Virus record (IMG/VR): IMGVR_UViG_3300025645_000230
Span: 1-34,154 of that record
Reading direction: 5' to 3' (one strand)
DNA: 34,154 bases
DNA from: a virus
The position numbers and the translations under genes are program-made. Shown here in pieces: positions 23,126 through 28,809 of the stretch (positions are counted from its first letter, which is position 1; each line of letters opens with the position of its first letter). The notes beneath the pieces were generated by a model. It saw only the letters and a program-made list of their open reading frames with translations. It did no database searches and had not been told where the DNA came from.

Positions 23126-23394
23126 AAATAGAAAAAGTAATAAAAAGCGAACTCAACCCAAGACAGATTTGGATCTTACAGCAATTACTCGAAACGGATA
23201 AGAAAACAATGAGGGATCTGACAACTGATTTTATGAGCAGAGTGAACCTAACAAATGCAATAGACGTGTTAGAGCAGCGGAGGTTTGTTGTTAGGTCGAG
23301 AGAAGCAAATTATAATTCCGAGCAAGATCGAAGACTTGTAATGGTTGGAATTACCGAAGGGGGCAAAAATAAAATCAATAGCATTATGCGGTGA
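23122..23394 (+). CDS. MarR-like winged-helix regulator
   Basis: A 90-residue protein with the MarR-type core: NPRQIWILQQLLE (helix), KKTMRDLTTDFM and RVNLTNAIDVLEQRRFVVR (recognition helix and start of wing), then EQDRRLVMVGITEGGKNKI (the DxR wing motif and return helix). It lacks the dimerisation helices of full MarR (about 140 residues). It is the only clear transcriptional regulator in the early region and is a candidate ligand for the 14-bp quasi-palindrome in the four cassettes, the last of which begins 78 bases after its stop. Confidence 0.7.
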   Translation: MKIEKVIKSELNPRQIWILQQLLETDKKTMRDLTTDFMSRVNLTNAIDVLEQRRFVVRSREANYNSEQDRRLVMVGITEGGKNKINSIMR

Positions 23395-23471
23395 ATAGAC
23401 ATCAAAATCACCGCAAAGCAGGTCATATGACCTTAAAAGCAGTTCATTCATTGTAGTAAGTGAAAAAAAGC

Positions 23472-23624
23472 AGCCTCGCAAATCCTTGTTAAATCAAAGG
23501 TTTGCGGGGTTTCTTGCATAATAAGATGATTATGTGATTGCATTAATTCAAGTAATGGTCATATTTCATCCATCAGCGGGAAGCACCGCAACCAACCAAC
23601 CAACCAACCAAACACTACAAAAAC
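23472..23624 (+). promoter_or_regulatory. Repeated promoter cassette, copy 4, with its own terminator
   Basis: TTG at 23538-23540, N19, then CATATTTC at 23560-23567; the operator-like 14-mer is at 23538-23551. Unlike copies 1-3 it begins with a complete hairpin terminator (23474-23509). CATCAGCGGGAAGCACCGC and four AACC repeats lead to ATG 23625 in the context acactacaaaaac. Confidence 0.65.
23474..23509 (+). terminator. Hairpin terminator at the head of cassette copy 4
   Basis: CCTCGCAAATCCTT (23474-23487) pairs with AAAGGTTTGCGGGG (23496-23509) through CGCAAA/TTTGCG and CCTT/AAGG with one bulged A, followed by TTTCTTG. It would end transcripts coming from the MarR-like gene before the next promoter. 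Confidence 0.6.
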
Positions 23625-23990
23625 ATGAGAAACCAAATAACAGCAGAACAAGACTTTAAACGCCATTGCAGACTTGCCGTCGCTTACAGTGAAACAATTC
23701 ACAACTTTGATTTAGAAGATGAATACATGGAGCGGGAATCTAAGCATTGGGATTTTTGCACAAGTAAGGGAAAGACACTGCCTAACCAAGATAAGGAATA
23801 TTTTGCACAATCCCCTTATTCATCTATTGAAGTTTGTGGCAGTGGATACGTTCTGAGAAATCACGTTACGGGCAAGCGTTTTCCCTTCGCAACTTATAAA
23901 GCTGCAGTAATGGCAAGGGGTGGAGTTTCACAACGCTACCAAGCCATTAACAGGGGAGATACTCCAGCACTTAGCACGGCTGGCATCTAA
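23625..23990 (+). CDS. Hypothetical protein
   Basis: A 121-residue protein. The N-terminal half is charged and helical (YMERESKHWDFCTSKGK); the second half looks like a small beta sheet (SSIEVCGSGYVLRNHVTGKR). No recognised family. It is first after cassette copy 4. Confidence 0.6.
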   Translation: MRNQITAEQDFKRHCRLAVAYSETIHNFDLEDEYMERESKHWDFCTSKGKTLPNQDKEYFAQSPYSSIEVCGSGYVLRNHVTGKRFPFATYKAAVMARGGVSQRYQAINRGDTPALSTAGI

Positions 23991-23998
23991 CCAACCAA

Positions 23999-24014
23999 CC
24001 CCCCGAAAGGGGGG
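23999..24014 (+). repeat. GAAA-tetraloop GC hairpin
   Basis: CCCCCC-GAAA-GGGGGG lies 8 bases after the stop of the preceding gene. It has the same architecture as the hairpins at 18969 and 20208 but a different GNRA loop and no sequence homology outside the stem. A CAACC-rich leader to ATG 24043 follows. Confidence 0.6.
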
Positions 24015-24042
24015 ACAACCAAACAACCAACCAACCGAAAAA

Positions 24043-24180
24043 ATGGGAAACAATAACAACGTAATTATTTACACAAGCGCAGCAGATTTTTATGAGGGCA
24101 TTTATGAACTCACAAAATACGGAGTAAAATTTATTGGTCATCATAACGAATTGAAAATTGAATTGCTCGGAGGATATTAA
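24043..24180 (+). CDS. Hypothetical small protein
   Basis: A 45-residue protein (VIIYTSAADFYEGIYELTKY, then VKFIGHHNELKIELL). I chose ATG 24043 over the in-frame ATG 23920, which is inside the upstream gene and would read through the GC hairpin. The beta-alpha-beta pattern is plausible for a tiny folded domain. No recognised family. Confidence 0.5.
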   Translation: MGNNNNVIIYTSAADFYEGIYELTKYGVKFIGHHNELKIELLGGY

Positions 24181-24201
24181 ACCAAACAACCAACAAAAAA
24201 A

Positions 24202-24402
24202 ATGAAAATTAAAAAAGGGAATTACATCAAGTCCAAGGAGAACCCGCAATTGGGGCAATTTAAAGTCATGGAAGATAACGGGGTCTGGTTTAAGATCGTA
24301 GGAAAAAGAAACGCAATTATGCTCTTTCATTCCGTAGCACGGCAGAAGTGGCAAGTAGTCGCAAAAGATGACTCTTCAGCAATCGCAAATATTCAATACT
24401 AA
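24202..24402 (+). CDS. Hypothetical small basic protein
   Basis: A 66-residue basic, beta-rich protein (KKGNYIKSKENPQLG, then FKIVGKRNAIMLFHSVARQK). It could be an SH3-like nucleic-acid-binding barrel (inference). It starts after an A-rich leader. Confidence 0.5.
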   Translation: MKIKKGNYIKSKENPQLGQFKVMEDNGVWFKIVGKRNAIMLFHSVARQKWQVVAKDDSSAIANIQY

Positions 24403-24406
24403 AACC

Positions 24407-24616
24407 ATGAATCAAATCACATTAACTCCCGCTTATGGGAGAGATTACAAAAGCGCAAAAGCAATAAAAGCCGATTGGGATTCTGGCAAAGATTTTTTGA
24501 TTGCTCAATATGGTCATCCTTATGACGGCAAGCCAGCAAACAAGTCAGACATGAAAGGCGTTGCTGTATCAATTCGCTATTCACAGATGCGGAAGGTCAC
24601 AATAATTCAAAACTAA
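24407..24616 (+). CDS. Hypothetical small protein
   Basis: A 69-residue protein with a Gly/Tyr-rich core (TPAYGRDYKSAKAIKADWDS, IAQYGHPYDGKPANKSD). ATG 24407 is chosen because it comes 4 bases after the upstream stop. No recognised family. Confidence 0.5.
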   Translation: MNQITLTPAYGRDYKSAKAIKADWDSGKDFLIAQYGHPYDGKPANKSDMKGVAVSIRYSQMRKVTIIQN

Positions 24617-24621
24617 AAACG

Positions 24622-25023
24622 ATGAAAAGAAAAACCGATGCGGAAAGAAGCGAGACGGAGAAAATATTTTGGAAGATCCAAGGGTCAGAAGTATTTGAGC
24701 GCAAGGGGCAAGAGATTGATCTCATGGGGGAATTGATTGCTCTTTGTGATTCAATGCGAAAAAATAAAGTCCCCGATAGAGAATGGTCTTTGGGGGAAGA
24801 TTACGGCTTCACCATGGCTGATTTAATGACAGGATCATACTACGCATTAGCAGAATTACACGCAGGGCAGCATAGCGAGACCTACGCAGCCTTGTGTGCT
24901 GTGGCGACAATATACCAACCAAGTGCCTACGGCTACGACTACGAGCGAGGCACGGGCGAGGAAACAGTATACGAAGCGATTGGTTATCATTTATTTGATC
25001 CAATTAACGACAAAATGATCTAA
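24622..25023 (+). CDS. Hypothetical protein
   Basis: A 133-residue protein with a charged helical first half (KRKTDAERSETEKIFWKIQ) and an Ala/Tyr-rich second half (ALAELHAGQHSETYAALCAV). No recognised family. It is the last gene before the modification island. Confidence 0.55.
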   Translation: MKRKTDAERSETEKIFWKIQGSEVFERKGQEIDLMGELIALCDSMRKNKVPDREWSLGEDYGFTMADLMTGSYYALAELHAGQHSETYAALCAVATIYQPSAYGYDYERGTGEETVYEAIGYHLFDPINDKMI

Positions 25024-25094
25024 AACGGGCTTTTTGATTAAAGTAAGCATTTAATGTTGACTACATCAAACTTAAAAGACAGTTTACCCGCATC

Positions 25095-25400
25095 ATGAGT
25101 TTAGAAGAAAACAGCATTTTTATGGATTGGACTCCTAAGGAATTATCAGCATTAAAATCAGCAACGCAAAAATTGCGAGCGAAGCAACCAGACAAGCCCA
25201 GACGAATTAATTTAAAGACAGGAGTCAAGGGTTGCCATTACCATAGAGGGCACGGCAAGTATTTAATCTACGCATTAATTGACGGAGCGCAAGTCTACGC
25301 TGGAAGAATGGAACACTTTGACAAAGAAAAAGCAATCGCTTTGCAGCAAATCAAAATAGAAGAATACAATAATAAACTACTATCAAAAAATGAAGATTGA
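25095..25400 (+). CDS. AP2-like DNA-binding protein
   Basis: A 101-residue protein. Residues about 42-92 (GVKGCHYHRGHGKYLIYALI, then DGAQVYAGRMEHFDKEKAIA) follow the three-strand-plus-helix pattern of AP2-type DNA-binding domains common in phage homing endonucleases and integrases. No nuclease domain is attached. It starts the cluster that leads to DpdA and overlaps the next gene by 11 bases. It may guide or regulate the modification genes (inference). Confidence 0.6.
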   Translation: MSLEENSIFMDWTPKELSALKSATQKLRAKQPDKPRRINLKTGVKGCHYHRGHGKYLIYALIDGAQVYAGRMEHFDKEKAIALQQIKIEEYNNKLLSKNED

Positions 25401-25581
25401 AAAAAAGCACGGAGGTGTTAGAAAAGGAGCGGGAAGACCGAGGATTGACGAGGTAAGAATTACCCTTTCAATGCTTACCGATGAACAAACGGCTCTTAGG
25501 TTTAAAACATTAGCAGCAACATTAAATTTGTCCTACCCGAAAACCTTAAGGTTCTTGTTAGATCAAAATAAAAACAAATGA
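25390..25581 (+). CDS. Small GRP-motif DNA-binding protein
   Basis: A 63-residue protein starting with a basic Gly-rich GGVRKGAGRPRID motif (AT-hook-like) followed by a ribbon-helix-helix-like segment (EVRITLSMLTDEQTALRFK). Overlaps on both sides (the next by ATGA) tie it to the ParB-like gene. It is a candidate autoregulator of the island. Confidence 0.6.
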   Translation: MKIEKKHGGVRKGAGRPRIDEVRITLSMLTDEQTALRFKTLAATLNLSYPKTLRFLLDQNKNK

Positions 25582-26129
25582 AAATTGTAGAAAGAAAAAT
25601 CAAGGATCTCATTCCTGCAGAATACAACCCAAGACAATTAAGGGAAAAGCAATTTGAGGAAATCGAAAAGAGCCTTTCTAAATTTGGCTTTGTTGATCCT
25701 GTTATAGTAAACAAGAAAGCACCGAGAGAAAACGTAATAGTTGGAGGACATCAGCGCTGCAAGGTTTGGAAATCGTTAGGAAACGAAACAGTTCCAACTT
25801 TCGAGGTGAATCTCTCTCTCGAAGAAGAACGAGAATTAAATGTTAGATTAAACAAAAATACTGGAGAATGGGACTTCGATTCTCTGGCTAATTATTTTGA
25901 ACAAGAAGAATTGATTGAGTGGGGTTTTGAAGAATACGAGCTTGGCATGGTGGAGGATGTTGATTTAGACGACTTCTTCGATGACGAGGAAAAGGAATCT
26001 TCAGATGCGCTTCCTAAAATTGTGTTAGAATACACTGAAGAAGAACATAAAAAAGTGACCGAGGGCTTAAAGAAGATTGCTGGCACTCCAGAAAACGCTG
26101 TTTGGAAACTTCTCGGCTTCAAGGAATGA
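25578..26129 (+). CDS. ParB/sulfiredoxin-fold protein, probable DpdB-type partner of DpdA
   Basis: A 183-residue protein. The N-terminal 90 residues carry the ParB/Srx core: LIPAEYNPRQ, QFEEIEKSLSKFGFVDPVIV and GGHQRCKVW (residues 56-64), the nucleotide-binding box of this fold. An acidic tail (DVDLDDFFDDEEKESS) follows. In bacterial dpd clusters a ParB-like ATPase, DpdB, is required with DpdA to insert the modified base. The ATGA coupling to the DpdA-like gene supports the same role here. A general chromosome-partition role is unlikely without ParA. Confidence 0.75.
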   Translation: MKIVERKIKDLIPAEYNPRQLREKQFEEIEKSLSKFGFVDPVIVNKKAPRENVIVGGHQRCKVWKSLGNETVPTFEVNLSLEEERELNVRLNKNTGEWDFDSLANYFEQEELIEWGFEEYELGMVEDVDLDDFFDDEEKESSDALPKIVLEYTEEEHKKVTEGLKKIAGTPENAVWKLLGFKE

Positions 26130-26860
26130 AAATCTACCTTGCGGGAACTTCCCCCGACAACTTGAGGAAGTTGGAACAAAAAGCAAACATTCTCGAAAGC
26201 TTCGCCTACATGAAGAAGCACAAGAAGGACATTCATTTGCTGCTAAGAAACAATTTTATGTTAGATAGCGGCGCTTTTACATTCATAGGTGACAAAAAAA
26301 CAAAAATCAATTGGCGTATATATACTGAAGAATACGCCAAATTTATAAACGAGAACAATATAGAATTATTTTTTGAGTTAGACATCTATTCCGTCATTGG
26401 AACAAAAGAAACCGAAAATTTGAGAACTTCAATTGAAAGCATGACTAACAAGAAATCAATTCCTGTTTGGCATATCTTTCTAGGTATTGATTACTACAAA
26501 TGGATGGTAAAAAATTACGACTACATAGCAATAGGAGCAAGCGGGAGGCACGATAGTAAATGGACAAGAACCAACCCAGAAAAATTAAAAGCGTTAGTTC
26601 AATATGCGAAGAAGCGAGGAACAAAAGTCCACGGCTTAGGTTATACTGTAATGAAAACGCTTAAAGAAATTCCTTTTCATTCGGTTGATAGCACGACTTG
26701 GCAGCATAACGGGCATAGATTCGGAAAGATATACAAGTTTACAGGAAACGGAATGAAGAACATCCACCCTAAGAAAAACGTCAAAAACAAAAACGGATTG
26801 ATAGACCACAATTTTAAAGAATGGGTAAAGTTTCAATCTTACGCAGAAAGCAATCTTTAA
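26126..26860 (+). CDS. DpdA-like DNA transglycosylase (phage TGT family)
   Basis: A 244-residue enzyme that should exchange guanine in DNA for a 7-deazaguanine base. TGT-family landmarks are in order: MLDSGAF (D47), FELD (D86), IAIGASGRHD (about 134-143), HGLGYT (about 169) and SVDSTTW (D188), matching the catalytic and substrate-binding Asp/Gly positions of tRNA-guanine transglycosylase. The Cys-rich zinc site of tRNA TGTs is not visible, as in phage DpdA proteins. ATG 26126 (in ATGA with the ParB-like stop) is chosen. It is followed by deazaguanine synthesis genes. Confidence 0.85.
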   Translation: MKIYLAGTSPDNLRKLEQKANILESFAYMKKHKKDIHLLLRNNFMLDSGAFTFIGDKKTKINWRIYTEEYAKFINENNIELFFELDIYSVIGTKETENLRTSIESMTNKKSIPVWHIFLGIDYYKWMVKNYDYIAIGASGRHDSKWTRTNPEKLKALVQYAKKRGTKVHGLGYTVMKTLKEIPFHSVDSTTWQHNGHRFGKIYKFTGNGMKNIHPKKNVKNKNGLIDHNFKEWVKFQSYAESNL

Positions 26861-26861
26861 C

Positions 26862-27617
26862 ATGAATGTTCTTGGTCACATAGCGGTTGGTCTAATTGGT
26901 TATGCTATAAGCAAAGATCCGCTTTTCTTGTTGGGTTCTATCCTCCCCGATGCACCTTTGATAGCAAATGAAATGCGGAGGACTCAATTCAATAAATGGG
27001 ATGTTAAAGGCAAGTGGTTGTATGATGTTACTCACTCCCTTTATACTCCAGTTGTCCTTTTCTTTATTTCACCAATCACAAGCCTTGCTTTCCTAATCCA
27101 CATTCTGTTAGACGTTCCTTTTCACAGCAGTGCTTTTCGATGGAAGCCGTTTCTTTTTAACAGATACAAATCTACCAAGAAAGCTTTGCTGTTAAGCGGT
27201 GGTGCTGACAGTGTTGCTTGCTTCATGACTGAAAAGGATTATGATTGCTATTACTTTAACTATGGGCAAGAGTATCACAGTAAAGAATACCGTTATGCTG
27301 AAAAAATTTGCGAGAAATACGGCAAGAAATTAAATGTGATAAATTGCCAATGGGGACATGATGCAAAAAACCGAAACTTCATGCTGATTTCAACCCTAAC
27401 ACAATTAGGATATGATGAAGTGATAATAGGAACGAGAAACCTCCTTCCATTCTTCGACAAATACAAAGACAGCAATTGGTTTAGCCTCAAAATATATCAG
27501 TATTTACTACGTGTTTATATCAATACTCCTTTAGTCGGTCTTTTCAAAAAGCAAATAAGCAATAAATGCCAACAAGAAGGCTATTATTCAAGTGAGAATT
27601 ACAAAAAGAAAAAATGA
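26862..27617 (+). CDS. Fusion of a membrane metal-hydrolase-like domain with a truncated QueC
   Basis: 251 residues in one uninterrupted frame. Residues 1-105 have the YdjM/DUF457 pattern of membrane-bound metal-dependent hydrolases: GHIAVGLI (H6), LLGSILPDAP (D30), VTHSL (H58) and HILLDVPFH (H80, D84, H88), with hydrophobic helices. Residues 106-251 are QueC-like: LLSGGADSVA (the SGGxDS pyrophosphatase loop, 112-117), FNYGQEYHS, and NTPLVGLFKKQ near 221. QueC normally ends with a four-Cys zinc site (CxxCxxC type); here the protein stops just before it, leaving only one Cys (C236). It may make an amide or nitrile form, or be altered. It overlaps queD by ATGA. Confidence 0.75.
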   Translation: MNVLGHIAVGLIGYAISKDPLFLLGSILPDAPLIANEMRRTQFNKWDVKGKWLYDVTHSLYTPVVLFFISPITSLAFLIHILLDVPFHSSAFRWKPFLFNRYKSTKKALLLSGGADSVACFMTEKDYDCYYFNYGQEYHSKEYRYAEKICEKYGKKLNVINCQWGHDAKNRNFMLISTLTQLGYDEVIIGTRNLLPFFDKYKDSNWFSLKIYQYLLRVYINTPLVGLFKKQISNKCQQEGYYSSENYKKKK

Positions 27618-28057
27618 TATATCTATCAACCAAAATAATTCCGTTAGGGTCAACTACATTTAGACAATGGAGGGCTGATAGTCATTGCAAATACATTCAT
27701 GGCTACAGGCTTCTAAGCAAAATCTGGTTTACTGCGGATAAATTAGACAAGAACAATTGGGTCTTTGATTTTGGAGACTGCAAGCGATTAAAATACATGT
27801 TAGAATATCAATTTGACCACACATTTTGCTGCGCTGCAGATGATCCAGAGATTGAAACATTCAGAAGACTAGAAGAAAGGGGATTGTTGCAGTTGAGAGT
27901 GATGGAAGAGGCAGTAGGAATTGAGGCAACCGCAAAGTGGGTCTTCAATCTTGCCAATAATCATGTAGAGGATAGAACGAGGGGAAGGGCTTGGGTTTCT
28001 AAGGTGGAAGTTTGGGAGCATGAAGGGAATAGCGCAATTTACGAAATAGACAAATGA
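27614..28057 (+). CDS. queD: 6-carboxytetrahydropterin synthase, QueD-like variant
   Basis: A 147-residue member of the QueD/6-PTPS family, which turns dihydroneopterin triphosphate into 6-carboxytetrahydropterin. Visible are SHCKYIHGY (catalytic Cys 25), NWVFDFGDCK (48-57), FDHT (D68, H69) and VEVWEHEG near the end. The zinc-binding HGH is HGY here (H29, Y31), and the upstream part is shortened, so the metal site differs from E. coli QueD. ATGA overlaps join it to the fusion before and queE after. I call it queD because of context and the conserved Cys and DH. Confidence 0.85.
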   Translation: MIYLSTKIIPLGSTTFRQWRADSHCKYIHGYRLLSKIWFTADKLDKNNWVFDFGDCKRLKYMLEYQFDHTFCCAADDPEIETFRRLEERGLLQLRVMEEAVGIEATAKWVFNLANNHVEDRTRGRAWVSKVEVWEHEGNSAIYEIDK

Positions 28058-28797
28058 AAGACTATCTAACATTAAGCGATGATCTCGCTTTTTACACAAT
28101 CGAAGGAGAAGGAGAGCACATAGGAAAGCCGTCAGTATTTCTAAGGTTATCGAATTGCAATCTAACCTGTAAGGGGTTTGCAACAGAAGATTCTCCCCAT
28201 GGTTGCGACTCTTACATTTCTTGGTCAAAGAAAAACAAATACACCTTTAAAGAATTAAATGATTTTTTTGCTCGTAATCTTTTCGATGGATATTTGAGAA
28301 GGGGTGCTATTTTAAAAATAACGGGAGGAGAACCATTGCTTCAAAGGGTTGCGCTCAAGGCTTGGCTTATTACATTTGAGGAACGCTTCGGCTTCATGCC
28401 TTGGATTGATTTTGAAACAAACGGAACTATTCTTGTAGATGACGAATACTGGGGAGAAGATAATGAAAAAGTTTCCTTCACAGTTTCACCAAAGCTTTCT
28501 AACAATGGAGATCCAGAAAAGGTTAGATACAAACCCAAAGCAATTAAATGGTTGAGCGACAACGGCGCTTGCTTTAAGTTTGTGGTAAGCGAGCAAGAAC
28601 AGGTAAAAGAAATCTATGATATGTTCATAGAAAAAGGATTGGTTGCCAAATCAAGAGTTTGGTTGATGCCTTGCTGTGGCAGCAGGGAAGAACACACTCA
28701 GAAATCCGCAATGGTAGCAGAACTCTGCAAATGGAATAATTTCAACTTCTCCCCAAGACTGCAACTGGTCATCTGGGACATGGCTCTCAAGGTCTAA
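28054..28797 (+). CDS. queE: 7-carboxy-7-deazaguanine synthase (QueE, radical SAM)
   Basis: A 247-residue radical SAM enzyme that rearranges 6-carboxytetrahydropterin to 7-carboxy-7-deazaguanine. FYTIEGEGEHIGKPSVFLRL is the QueE N-terminus, and the Fe-S cluster cysteines are C35, C39 and C51 (CNLTC, then GCDSY, so Cx3C followed by an 11-residue insert before the third Cys). GGEPLL (91-96) binds SAM. The classical spacing is Cx3Cx2C; longer loops are known in QueE. VSPKLSN and CFKFVVSE are further conserved parts. It is coupled to queD by ATGA. Confidence 0.92.
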   Translation: MKDYLTLSDDLAFYTIEGEGEHIGKPSVFLRLSNCNLTCKGFATEDSPHGCDSYISWSKKNKYTFKELNDFFARNLFDGYLRRGAILKITGGEPLLQRVALKAWLITFEERFGFMPWIDFETNGTILVDDEYWGEDNEKVSFTVSPKLSNNGDPEKVRYKPKAIKWLSDNGACFKFVVSEQEQVKEIYDMFIEKGLVAKSRVWLMPCCGSREEHTQKSAMVAELCKWNNFNFSPRLQLVIWDMALKV

Positions 28798-28809
28798 CAA
28801 TTTTTAAAC

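Noticed and set aside
23595-23612. AACC repeats resembling telomere or microsatellite sequence
   Set aside because: Short, only in leaders of genes and always followed by a start codon; a leader function is simpler.
25578-26129. ParB-like gene as part of a plasmid-type partition system
   Set aside because: No ParA ATPase or centromere-like repeats nearby, while the coupling to DpdA fits a DpdB role.
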